Source: Rhizobiaceae bacterium
GTDB lineage: Bacteria; Pseudomonadota; Alphaproteobacteria; Rhizobiales; Rhizobiaceae
Assembly: GCA_014380965.1 (NCBI GenBank)
Contig: JACMIV010000012.1
Span: 1 to 7,440 of the forward strand
Direction of reading: 5' to 3'
DNA: 7,440 nucleotides
Shown: one piece after another, positions 1 through 6,437 of the stretch
Layout of the letters: every line of letters starts with the position of its first letter
Numbering within the stretch: position 1 is the first letter of the stretch
The notes under the pieces: model-generated
The model's database searches: none
Seen by the model: only the letters and a program-made list of their open reading frames with translations
What the model was told of the DNA's origin: nothing
Made by a program: the position numbers and the translations under genes

Positions 1-338
1 CCGCCCTGCGGCCGGAAGTCGAGGCCGCGCGCCTCATCGGACGCGAAGGCCGCGCCGCCCTCCGCTCTGATCTCCTCGAGACGGCGCCCCTCCAGGCGAC
101 CCCAATCCATCTCGACGAAGGCCGCGTCCGGCGAAGGGGCAAGACCCATGGCCCGCGCCGTCTCCAGCGCCCGGCCGAGCGGGCTCGATAGGCAGGCCCA
201 GTCCTTCGCCGCATCCGGAAGGCGCCAAGCGGCTGCCATGGCTTGCCCCTCCACCGAGAGCGGAACGTCGGTGCGGCCCTGGATGCGGCCCTCGCGGTTC
301 CAGTCGGTCGGCGCGTGGCGAAGGAGAAGGACTTCCAT
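1..338 (-). CDS. Histidine phosphatase family protein (phosphoglycerate mutase-like), C-terminus cut by window edge
   Basis: This is a cytosolic phosphatase or mutase of the histidine phosphatase (branch 1) superfamily, which works through a phosphohistidine intermediate. The visible 112 codons begin MEVLLLRHAPTDWNREGRIQ. R7-H8 is the catalytic Arg-His pair (an RHA variant of the usual RHG). A typical GRTDVPLS segment follows at 21-28. SSPLGRALETA at 51-61 supplies the second phosphate-binding Arg (R56). VEMDWGRLEG at 75-84 supplies the likely acid residue (E76). The last residues, GLDFRPQG, match the start of the family's usual DFRPxGGES stretch. The second catalytic His lies beyond the left edge. 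The start ATG shares its A with the TGA of the upstream glycosyltransferase (TGATG), so it is the last visible gene of the operon and probably translationally coupled. The family call is firm. The substrate is unknown; a sugar phosphate or phospholipid-linked intermediate of the glycosyltransferase pathway is inference. Confidence 0.9.
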   Translation of the reverse strand, partial: MEVLLLRHAPTDWNREGRIQGRTDVPLSVEGQAMAAAWRLPDAAKDWACLSSPLGRALETARAMGLAPSPDAAFVEMDWGRLEGRRLEEIRAEGGAAFASDEARGLDFRPQG

Positions 339-1495
339 CACCGGCCCCGCCCTGCCTCATGCCGACGGACGACACCGGCGAGATCGTCGGCCAGGAACTG
401 CGCGGCGGCGCCGATGTCGTTGATCGACGCGGCCCGGAGGGCGCCCGCCTCTCCCATCCCGCGCATTTCGCTCGGATCGGCGAGCAGCCGCCGGAGCGCA
501 CCTGCCGTCGCCGCGGCGTCGCCGGCATCGACTACGAGGCCCGTGCGCCCGTCCTCGACGATGTGGGCAATGCCGCCGGAGCGGCCGGCGACGATGGCGA
601 GCCCGGCGCTCGCCGCCTCGATGAAGGCGACGCCGAAAGCTTCCTTGACGGCGGGCCAGACGAAAATGTCGGACGCCGCATAGGCGCCGGCCAGGGTTCG
701 GCCCTTCCGGAGGCCAGCGAAGCCGATCCGGTGTCCGAAGGGCGCGAAAAGCGCGCGGACCTCAGCCTCGGCGGGACCTGCACCGACGACGAGGAGGCTC
801 CAGTCGAGGGCGACGAGCCTCTCCAGCGCATCGGCAAGAACGCGGTAGGAGGCAAGCTTCTGGTCCTGTCGCATCATCGCGACGGTGAGGAGAATTGGTG
901 CATTCGGCGAAAAATCGAAAGCGGCGACGGTTTCGCGACGGGCAGCCGCCCGCTCCATCGCCGATGCGGCGAAGGGTGCCGTGTCGATGAAGGGCGCGAG
1001 ATCCTTCAGGACGGCCGGCGAATGCAACAATGGTTCGAGACAGGCGGCATCCGCGGGATTGAGGCAGTGGATGCGATCGGCGGCGCGGATGGCGCGCTCC
1101 GCCGCACGGTGGCCGACGTCCCACTTCCCTCCCGCCCGCTTCGGCGCGAACGAGGCTTCGGCGACGACATAGGGGATGCCGAGAGCTTCCGTGACGAGCG
1201 GGCCGACGAGGTCGGGCGCCTTGTGGTAGAGATGATAGGTGAACCAGAGGTCGGGGCTTGGGAGGCGTTTCATGCGGTACGCTTCTATCAGTTTGCCGGC
1301 AAAGCGAACTCCCAGCGTTTCCAGCCGTGCCTGACGCGCCGGGTCGCCCTGGTCGTAGCTGCGGAGCCTGCACGCCGTAGCGACATCCGCGCCGCCTTGG
1401 CGCAGCGCCTCGGCGAAGAGCTCCGCCATGCGCCCGTCGCCGGACGGTGTCGAGGAGCCCAAGGGTTTCATCGGCGCGTGGAAGGCGATCCTCAT
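338..1495 (-). CDS. Glycosyltransferase family 4 (GT-B fold), second of two in the operon
   Basis: This is a 385-residue retaining GT-B glycosyltransferase that probably transfers a sugar from a nucleotide-sugar donor at the cytoplasmic face of the membrane. The N-terminal acceptor half starts MRIAFHAPMKPLGSSTPSGD, with the glycine- and serine-rich loop expected after the first strand. The C-terminal donor half carries LTVAMMRQDQK (203-213), where R209 and K213 sit at the usual R-x(3-4)-K donor-phosphate site. It also carries LLVVGAGP (234-241) and EAFGVAFIEA (285-294), the E-x7-E motif (E285, E293). No membrane helix or signal peptide is visible. The ATG overlaps the stop of the upstream glycosyltransferase by 4 nt (ATGA), and the TGA overlaps the phosphatase start by 1 nt. 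These overlaps fix both ends well. The family is clear; sugar and acceptor specificity cannot be inferred. Paired with the next gene upstream, it likely adds successive sugars to the same glycan. Confidence 0.93.
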   Translation of the reverse strand: MRIAFHAPMKPLGSSTPSGDGRMAELFAEALRQGGADVATACRLRSYDQGDPARQARLETLGVRFAGKLIEAYRMKRLPSPDLWFTYHLYHKAPDLVGPLVTEALGIPYVVAEASFAPKRAGGKWDVGHRAAERAIRAADRIHCLNPADAACLEPLLHSPAVLKDLAPFIDTAPFAASAMERAAARRETVAAFDFSPNAPILLTVAMMRQDQKLASYRVLADALERLVALDWSLLVVGAGPAEAEVRALFAPFGHRIGFAGLRKGRTLAGAYAASDIFVWPAVKEAFGVAFIEAASAGLAIVAGRSGGIAHIVEDGRTGLVVDAGDAAATAGALRRLLADPSEMRGMGEAGALRAASINDIGAAAQFLADDLAGVVRRHEAGRGR

Positions 1496-2775
1496 GGCAG
1501 GACCGAAAGCGTCTGTGCGATGCGTTGGTACACGGCACGAATTCCGGCCTCGTGTCCGAACTCCGATCGCACCCGCCGCTCGCCTGCCTGGCCGAGCCGG
1601 CGGCGCAGATCCGGCGATCGGATCGCCGAGAGGATCGCCGCCGAGAGCGAGGCGGGATCGTCAGGCGGGGCGAGCAGCCCGGTCTCGCCGTCGACGACGA
1701 GCTCGGGGATCGCCGAGACGCGGGTCGAGACACAAGGCAGCGCTTGGCTCTGCGCCTCCATCAGGACGTTTGGAAGACCGTCGCGGTCGCCGTCGTCCGA
1801 TACGCGGCAGTTGAGCACGAAGACGTCGGACGCCCGGTAGCGTTCCAGAACTTCGGCCTGCGCCATCGAGCCGAGGAAGCGGACGCGGCGGTCGATTCCG
1901 AGTGCCCGGGTCTTGGCCTTCAACTTGTTCTTCAAGGGTCCCCCGCCGACGATCTCGAGCGTCCAGGCGACATCCTTCGGCAGCAGCGCCAGCGCCTCGA
2001 AAAGGCCGCGATAGCCCTTCTTGTCGACGAGTCGCCCGACCGCGAGAAGCCGCACGGGCGCTTGTTGGTCGCTGCCGTCGCGCGTGGCCGGATCAGGGCT
2101 TTTGCCGGACGACGGAAAGCGGGCCATGTCGAGCCCGTGATAGACGAGCGACACGCGCGAGGGATCGGCGGCCAGCGCCTTCAGATGCGCGGCGTTGGAG
2201 CCGGTGCAGGTGACGAGGAAGGCGCAGTCGGCGAGCTTCTCGCGAGCCTCCCAGTCGGGCAGCGTCCAGATGTCCTTGGCATGGGCCGAGACCGCGAAGG
2301 GAATCCCGCGCATGGTCGCGGCATAGCGGGCGACGGATCCCGGCGTGTGCAGGAAGTGGACATAGATCAGCCCGATCTCGTCATGCAGCTCGGCCGCGAG
2401 CACGCAGGCCTGCCCGAAGCGCCGGCCGCGGTTCGGAGTCGGATCGCGCCGCCAGTCCTTGAGAAACATCGCGAGCGCCGCCCGGTACCCCGGCAAGGTG
2501 CGCGCGACGCGCCAGGACCGAAGAACGCGCAGCGGGTCGGTGTAGAGATATTCCGGCAGGTAGTTCGGCGCCATTGCGATCTCCCGATGCACCGGGTGCT
2601 CGCTCTCGTCGGTCGGCAGGCGCAGCGAGACGAGGTCCAACTTTGTGCCGAGGCGCTTCAGGCCGAGGATTTCCTGCGCGATGAAGGTTTCCGACAGGCG
2701 CGGATAGCCCTTCAGCACGATCGCCACGCGTCGCCCCCGCGCCGCGCGAGATTTGATAGGAGTGGGTGTCGTCAA
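1492..2775 (-). CDS. Glycosyltransferase family 4 (exopolysaccharide/capsule type), first of two, TTG start
   Basis: This is a 427-residue GT-B enzyme of the type found in exopolysaccharide and colanic-acid-like clusters. The N-terminal KGYPRLSETFIAQE (22-35) is the signature of this subgroup. Further marks are VSAHAKDIW (162-170), the donor-site GRLVDKKG (247-254, R248 and K253), EIVGGGP (274-280) and RDGLPNVLMEA (331-341). In the last motif D332 replaces the first Glu of the E-x7-E pattern and E340 is kept; this Asp form is common in the subgroup as I recall it. The start is uncertain. TTG at 2775 lies 3 nt after the stop of the GT28-like gene and gives a 16-residue basic extension. A GTG at 2727 would start MAIVLKGYP, close to the conserved core. 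The close junction favours the TTG. The stop overlaps the next gene by 4 nt. Specificity is unknown. Confidence 0.93.
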   Translation of the reverse strand: MTTPTPIKSRAARGRRVAIVLKGYPRLSETFIAQEILGLKRLGTKLDLVSLRLPTDESEHPVHREIAMAPNYLPEYLYTDPLRVLRSWRVARTLPGYRAALAMFLKDWRRDPTPNRGRRFGQACVLAAELHDEIGLIYVHFLHTPGSVARYAATMRGIPFAVSAHAKDIWTLPDWEAREKLADCAFLVTCTGSNAAHLKALAADPSRVSLVYHGLDMARFPSSGKSPDPATRDGSDQQAPVRLLAVGRLVDKKGYRGLFEALALLPKDVAWTLEIVGGGPLKNKLKAKTRALGIDRRVRFLGSMAQAEVLERYRASDVFVLNCRVSDDGDRDGLPNVLMEAQSQALPCVSTRVSAIPELVVDGETGLLAPPDDPASLSAAILSAIRSPDLRRRLGQAGERRVRSEFGHEAGIRAVYQRIAQTLSVLP

Positions 2776-2778
2776 GGA

Positions 2779-3978
2779 TCAGCCGACGCTCTTGACGAGG
2801 GCCGGGCGGTGCGCGCGCTCGGCGACGGCGACCGAGAACAGCGCCTCGATCCGCTCGAGACCGCCCAGCAGTCCCGGCAGATGGGCTTCGGACGGCTTGC
2901 GCTGAGTCGGCAGGGCATGAAGCGCGGCGGCCATTCGCAGCGCGTCGTTCTCGCCGTCGGGCAGCATCAGCCGGGCTAGTCCGAGTTCGTCGGCGCGGGT
3001 GGCGCGGATGAACTGTTCGAGCCGTGGATGCGTGCGCGGCACGATCAGCGCCGGCTTGTCGAATGAGAGGATCTCGCAAAACGTGTTGTAGCCGCCCATC
3101 GTCACGAGGCCCGCCGCGCCGTCCGTCATCGCTTCCATGTTGGTGTGAAAGTTGATCGCCTGGACGCGGTCGAGCCTCGCGATGCGATCGCGGAAGGCCG
3201 TGCGCTCGTCGGCCGACAGAAACGGGCCGAACACGATCTTCGCCCGGTGCGGCAGCGAAGGATCGGCCTCATAGGCGGAGATCAACCAGTCGATCATGAC
3301 GGCGCCGTCGTTGCCGCCGCCGGCGGTGACGAGGATGTAAGGCTCCTCCTCCGGCAGCGGCTGGTCGCCGAACTCGGCGATCGAACGGCGGAGATAGCCG
3401 GTGTACCGGGTACGAGCGAGCGTTTTCGTCGACATGCCGACGCCGCGCAGAGGCTCGTAAACGGCCTTCGGTCCATAGACCCAGATCTCGTCGTATAGCG
3501 TCTCCACCGCCTCGATCGCGCCCTTGCGCTCCCACTCTTCGCTGAGGCGTTCGGGATCGTCCATGATCTCGCGCAAGCCGAGGATATTCTTCGTGCCGGC
3601 AGCCTTCAGATAGGTCAGCGTGTCGCGCACTTCGCCGCGCAGGCCGAGCGGCTCCTTGTCGACGAGGAAGAGGTCCGGCTTGTAGCGCCGCGCGGTCTCG
3701 AGGATGATCACCGACCGGATCTCCATGAGCTCCTCGGTCGAGACGCCGAGCGCAGTCGGTGCGTAGGTGTTGTTGTCGACCTTCACGATGCCGGGCACCC
3801 GGATGAAGTCGACGCGCGGGTGGAGATCGAACGAGCCGACCACGGGCGATCCGGAGATGATGAGGACCGAAAGATCCTCGTGCATCGCGGAAAGGTGGTT
3901 CGCGATCGTCTGGCAGCGGCGCAGATGCCCGAGACCGTAGGAATCGTGACTGTAGACGAGAAGCCGCTTACCGGTCAT
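2779..3978 (-). CDS. GT28/MurG-like predicted glycosyltransferase (COG4671 type), first gene of the operon
   Basis: This 399-residue protein resembles the predicted glycosyltransferases of COG4671, which share the MurG/UDP-GlcNAc transferase (GT28) GT-B fold. YSHDSYGLGHLRR (9-21) is the N-terminal glycine-rich loop, with G17-H18 in the position of the MurG GH pair. VTAGGGNDGA (217-226) opens the C-terminal donor domain. At 294-315 a MurG-like segment begins MGGYNTFCEIL and ends KPALIVPR, the region that contacts the nucleotide sugar; EQFIRA (321-326) follows. There is no signal peptide or membrane helix, so it should be cytosolic or peripheral. The ATG gives the expected 4-8 residues before the first strand. 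Shine-Dalgarno is poor: only GGATGACC, about 10 nt upstream. It is followed at 3 nt by a GT4 gene and heads the operon. By family it should use a UDP-sugar; the acceptor and product are unknown. Biochemical characterisation of this family is sparse to my knowledge. Confidence 0.9.
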   Translation of the reverse strand: MTGKRLLVYSHDSYGLGHLRRCQTIANHLSAMHEDLSVLIISGSPVVGSFDLHPRVDFIRVPGIVKVDNNTYAPTALGVSTEELMEIRSVIILETARRYKPDLFLVDKEPLGLRGEVRDTLTYLKAAGTKNILGLREIMDDPERLSEEWERKGAIEAVETLYDEIWVYGPKAVYEPLRGVGMSTKTLARTRYTGYLRRSIAEFGDQPLPEEEPYILVTAGGGNDGAVMIDWLISAYEADPSLPHRAKIVFGPFLSADERTAFRDRIARLDRVQAINFHTNMEAMTDGAAGLVTMGGYNTFCEILSFDKPALIVPRTHPRLEQFIRATRADELGLARLMLPDGENDALRMAAALHALPTQRKPSEAHLPGLLGGLERIEALFSVAVAERAHRPALVKSVG

Positions 3979-4044
3979 CCGAGGTCATCCAGTTGGCCGA
4001 GCGCATCCCGGTGTGAGCGGCAAGCGATGTCATCAGGTCGCAGC

Positions 4045-4075
4045 ATCCTATCGTGCCATTCACGTCGTTTTGCAA
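4045..4075 (-). promoter_or_regulatory. Candidate sigma70-type promoter for the glycosyltransferase operon
   Basis: On the minus strand TTGCAA (4075-4070) is followed after 17 nt by GATAGG (4052-4047), with TAGGAT (4050-4045) as a shifted alternative. This would place the transcript start near 4040 and give a leader of about 60 nt before the ATG at 3978. The match is by eye to TTGACA/TATAAT and both boxes are imperfect. The position is good: the last spacer before a four-gene operon whose internal junctions leave no room for another promoter. Confidence 0.3.
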
Positions 4076-4119
4076 GCAAGGGGAGGTCGGTACCGGGAAG
4101 GGGCCGGCTGTGCCGGTAT

Positions 4120-4135
4120 CGATCGGGCCCGATCG
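4120..4135. repeat. Perfect 16-bp palindrome
   Basis: CGATCGGGCCCGATCG reads the same on both strands. It stops at mismatched flanks (T4119, T4136). It lies about 45 bp upstream of the candidate -35 box of the glycosyltransferase operon and just past the recognisable end of the sensor remnant. Next to it, TACCGG (4091-4096) and CCGGTA (4113-4118) form a second dyad. It could be an operator for a dimeric regulator, a transcript hairpin ending sensor transcription (no U-tract follows), or chance in GC-rich DNA. Confidence 0.5.
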
Positions 4136-4611
4136 TGTCGGCCAGCCATTGTCGAGGTGGTGCCTTCACGGCGATATTCCATCGGTTCTGACGCAATTAT
4201 CAGGACGATGTGACAGACGCGCGGTGCCTTGACGGAGGGCTCGATGCCGGCCCGGGCCGAGAAGTCGCCGGCGCCGATCCGCTCTGCGATGCGGCTGAGA
4301 CGGTTGAGCGGCCGCAGCTGCATCAGGTAGGCGAGCCACCAGACGGCCGTCATCGCCGCTCCGACGACGAGGAGCGTGACGCTCACCGCGTAGATCGCAC
4401 GCCGGACGACGGGCGAGATGACAAGTTCGATGGAGAGCCCCGTCGCCACCATCAGCGCGTTGCCCTCGGCCCCGACGACGGGTGCAAAGCCGTAGACGCG
4501 CCGGACGCCATCGAGCCCGACGAGCTCTGCCGTGCCGCTCCGGTTCCGGCTCTGCAGCTTGAGAACCAGCGGATGACCCTCGAACGTGGTTCCGAGCGCA
4601 TCGGGAAGGGC

Positions 4612-4616
4612 GGGGG
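4612..4616 (-). other. Homopolymer frameshift site in the sensor gene
   Basis: Five consecutive C on the minus strand (G on the plus strand) lie within GGGCGGGGG. Upstream, one frame encodes good cache-domain sequence ending IELASARMIAHHP. Downstream, the frame offset by one base encodes the rest of the cache domain, the second helix and HAMP. One base too many in this run explains the switch exactly. A real indel and a base-call error look the same here. Confidence 0.75.
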
Positions 4617-5264
4617 TGATGGGCGATCATCCGGGCGGAAGCGAGCTCGATGACGGCAACGGTCCGCTTGCCGTCATCGGACGCCTCGATCGCGCTCAGG
4701 GCAAGGCTGTCGAGATTCATGCCGGCGAAGACCGCACCCGGAACCTTGCCGTCGACCTTCGGTAAAGCCAAAGCGGCGACGACCGTCGGCTTGCCACTGG
4801 CTCTGCCGATGCCGAACTGGCTGACGGCAAATTCCGCAGCTTCGGGTGCCATGACGCGCTCGTAAAGGGCGGGAACTCCGAACTTCTGGGGCGCGCGCAG
4901 CTTGCTGTGGCAGTTCACCATGCCGTCGGCATCCATGACGCCGATCGTATGGAACTGCGGTCTGTCCACGAGGAGAGCGGCCATCAGGGTATCGCATTCG
5001 GCACTGCCGGAAGCCTTCACGCCCGGCACGTGCCGGAGCGTGTCGAGGATCTGGCGCGCTGCCGTGAACATCTCGGATTGCCGTGCGGCCGCAGATTCCG
5101 CCGCCTGCTGCACCTCGCGTCCGGCCCGTTCCATCGCCTCCCGATGGTTGACGAGGGGGGCCACGGCCAACAGAGCGACGAGCGGAACGATCGCCAGCGA
5201 CAAAAGCAGCGGCAGACGGGCACGGATGCCCATCTCTCCCAACCGAACCCGCTGCACGACCTGA

Positions 5265-5310
5265 AACCTTTTGAGTTCGATCCGTCAGAAAAGAGTAGTT
5301 TCAAAAGGTT
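5265..5310. repeat. Perfect 10-bp inverted repeat next to the sensor start
   Basis: AACCTTTTGA (5265-5274) and TCAAAAGGTT (5301-5310) are exact reverse complements separated by 26 nt, so the arm centres are 36 bp apart. The repeat lies 8 bp upstream of the sensor GTG. It is AT-rich against a GC-rich background, so chance is less likely than for a GC-rich dyad. It may be a two-site operator or a long hairpin in the sensor mRNA leader. Which protein binds, if any, is unknown. Confidence 0.5.
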
Positions 5311-5350
5311 AAGGCGCCGTGCGACGCATTTACCGCTTCGGTCGGATTAA

Positions 5351-5394
5351 CCGCTCGCAAGAGCGGGAATGAAGAATGCTGACCCCTTCATCCC
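5351..5394 (+). promoter_or_regulatory. Two overlapping hairpins upstream of the SHOCT gene
   Basis: Hairpin 1 is CCGCTC (5351-5356), a GCAA tetraloop (5357-5360) and GAGCGG (5361-5366), a six-pair stem closed by a GNRA loop. Hairpin 2 pairs GGGAATGAAG (5365-5374) with CTTCATCCC (5386-5394), nine pairs with one bulged A. The two share G5365-G5366, so full pairing of one competes with the other. No U-tract follows on either strand, so a simple intrinsic terminator is unlikely. A structured leader is possible, but no transcript is proven. Polarity could be either strand. Confidence 0.35.
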
Positions 5395-5584
5395 GAGGTT
5401 CTCAGACAAGGTCCTTGCTCAACCCGGTCTGCGCAAAAAGTCGTGGGCAAGAGATATTGCCTCGCGTCGGACCTATCTCCGAAGCCTTGAAGCGTTTTCC
5501 AGCCACGACGAAATCTAAAGCTCCGTCGCGAGCGACCGGCGGACGCGACGCGAAACCGCTAAGACCCTCACGAGGACCTGCCGC

Positions 5585-6430
5585 ATGCCGAACCAAGAAC
5601 CCGCCGAGAGCCAAGCCTCGGACGCTCCCGAAGAGATCCGACGCATCGCCGCGGAGACCGGCTTCGGCACTGATGCCGTGCTGGCCTTCGCCGAGGCGCT
5701 GGCAGTGGGCGGTGGTACGATGGCGCAGTTCCGGCATCCCGAGCTCGGCGGCTCCGGCCAGTGGTCGGCAGGCGGGATGCTGATGATCTCGGACATGTTC
5801 AACGATGCGCTGAAGGGCCGTGTGCGCGGGCTCGCCGAGGTCGTCGCACGCGCCGCCGCAGATGGAAGGCTGGTGCTCGCCGATCCTTCGGCTGCGAGGG
5901 GCGGGCGGAGTGGCGGAGACTGGTGGCCCGAGGGCCTTGGACGTCCCGCATCAACCGGGGCGCAGAATGGGCGGCGATACGCCGTCTTTCCCGCCGCGCG
6001 CCGTCTTGCCGTCGAGTGGGACGGTCGGCTGACGCTCTATGACACTGCCGGTCTGTCCATCGGCGGCGCCTCGCAAAGCCAGGGCTTTACGCCAGGCCTC
6101 AGCTTCTCGACGGAGTCCGGCACGATAGGGCTCGACGATCTTGCCGAGGTCGGGGCCGAACCGGCGTCGGACCGGAACTCGTCCGACGGCGAACGCCTGC
6201 CTCGCCCGATCGAAGTGCAAACGCCATCGGACGGCATGAACGCCGCACCCGAGGCCGAGGCAGTGCCGCCTGTCATGAGCGGAACCCCGACGCCACGTGC
6301 CGGAATGGGCGATGTCGGCACGGCCGATCCGATCGCCACGATCCGCCGGCTCTTCGAGCTCCACGTCGAGGGCGTGCTGACCGAGGAGGAGTTCACAGCC
6401 AAGAAGGGTGAGCTGCTGGGTCGCCTGTAG
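5585..6430 (+). CDS. SHOCT-domain protein of unknown function
   Basis: This is a 281-residue protein with no signal peptide or membrane helix, so probably cytosolic. The last 33 residues (about 249-281) form a SHOCT domain: IRRLFELHVEGVLTEEEF, then a short basic turn and ELLGRL. SHOCT domains are short C-terminal modules thought to mediate oligomerisation or interaction. The N-terminal part has a helical region (15-45), a GQWSAGGMLMISDMFNDALK segment (58-77), a beta-rich stretch around YAVFPAARRLAVEWDGRLTL (132-151), and a YDTAGLSIGGASQSQG motif (152-167) that I recall from other alphaproteobacterial SHOCT proteins, followed by GTIGLDDLAEV. Residues 190-248 are rich in Pro, Ala, Glu and Ser and look like a disordered linker. 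The ATG is supported by GAGGA at 5572-5576, 8 nt upstream. It is a single gene, divergent from the sensor remnant and convergent with the DUF2269 gene. The role is unknown. Confidence 0.88.
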   Translation: MPNQEPAESQASDAPEEIRRIAAETGFGTDAVLAFAEALAVGGGTMAQFRHPELGGSGQWSAGGMLMISDMFNDALKGRVRGLAEVVARAAADGRLVLADPSAARGGRSGGDWWPEGLGRPASTGAQNGRRYAVFPAARRLAVEWDGRLTLYDTAGLSIGGASQSQGFTPGLSFSTESGTIGLDDLAEVGAEPASDRNSSDGERLPRPIEVQTPSDGMNAAPEAEAVPPVMSGTPTPRAGMGDVGTADPIATIRRLFELHVEGVLTEEEFTAKKGELLGRL

Positions 6431-6437
6431 CGCCATC

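Larger units (their letters stand above)
3979..4215. other. Non-coding or degenerate stretch between the sensor remnant and the glycosyltransferase operon
   Basis: I recognise no gene here. Minus-strand reading continues the sensor frame to a stop at 4060, but the residues after the HAMP start match nothing I know. A 73-codon minus-strand frame starting TTG at 4196 ends in an ATGA overlap with the GT28-like gene, but its residues look like random translation. The stretch holds a perfect 16-bp palindrome, an imperfect inverted repeat (TACCGG at 4091-4096, CCGGTA at 4113-4118) and a candidate promoter. It probably serves as the operon's 5' region and may be a deletion scar. Confidence 0.55.
4060..5257 (-). 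pseudogene. Broken membrane sensor: TM, cache-type domain, TM, partial HAMP; frameshifted and lacking an output domain
   Basis: This is the remains of a membrane signalling protein of the kind that couples a periplasmic cache sensor through HAMP to GGDEF, kinase or chemoreceptor output. From the GTG at 5257, or the ATG at 5233 (MGIRARLPLLLSL), there is one helix at residues 14-36, then a helical region and the cache fold (about 40-260) with HTIGVMDADGMVNCHS at 103-118. The frame is good to residue 215 (HHP, codon 4615-4613). There a run of five C (4616-4612) shifts it. Removing one C restores ALPDALGTTFEGHP, then VYGFAPVVG and LMVATGL typical of the cache C-terminus. The second helix (about 4395-4325) and HAMP residues RPLNRLSRIAERIGAGDFSA follow. 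HAMP homology fades near 4216 and the restored frame stops at 4060. Unrepaired, the first frame runs on to a stop at 4166 with an arginine-rich nonsense tail (363 residues). The shift could be a sequencing error, but the missing output domain still marks a truncated gene. Confidence 0.8.
5258..5584. other. Divergent intergenic region with dyad structures, no gene seen
   Basis: These 327 bp separate the start of the broken sensor (minus) from the SHOCT gene (plus). No coding frame looks real. It is richer in A and T than its surroundings near 5264-5310 and holds an inverted repeat and two hairpins, listed separately. For the plus-strand gene, TTGAAG (5487-5492) with AAATCT (5511-5516) is a weak promoter candidate with 18-nt spacing. 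For the minus-strand gene, TTGAAA (within the TTTTGAAAC stretch near 5300) with ATCGAA 17 nt further on is similarly weak. Confidence 0.6.

Noticed and set aside
359..1840. 493-codon open frame on the plus strand across the GT4 and phosphatase region
   Set aside because: It is antisense to two genes with clear motifs; its Arg- and Gly-rich residues have no recognisable domain. Long antisense frames are expected in GC-rich coding DNA.
1447..2979. 510-codon open frame on the plus strand opposite the first GT4 gene
   Set aside because: It is antisense to a well-supported glycosyltransferase, begins and ends inside other genes and shows no domain.
3967..3987. Six-codon upstream frame (MTSDDR) overlapping the GT28-like start
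   Set aside because: It has an ATG and stop in another frame but no ribosome-binding site of its own; very short frames like this are common by chance.
3975..4196. 73-codon minus-strand frame ending in an ATGA overlap with the GT28-like gene
   Set aside because: The overlap is tempting, but the start is TTG with no ribosome-binding site and the residues look like random translation of the spacer; it also crosses the palindrome and candidate promoter.
4166..4612. C-terminal 148 residues of the unrepaired sensor frame as a real domain
   Set aside because: They are Arg-rich with no domain, while the neighbouring frame over the same bases encodes cache end, membrane helix and HAMP.
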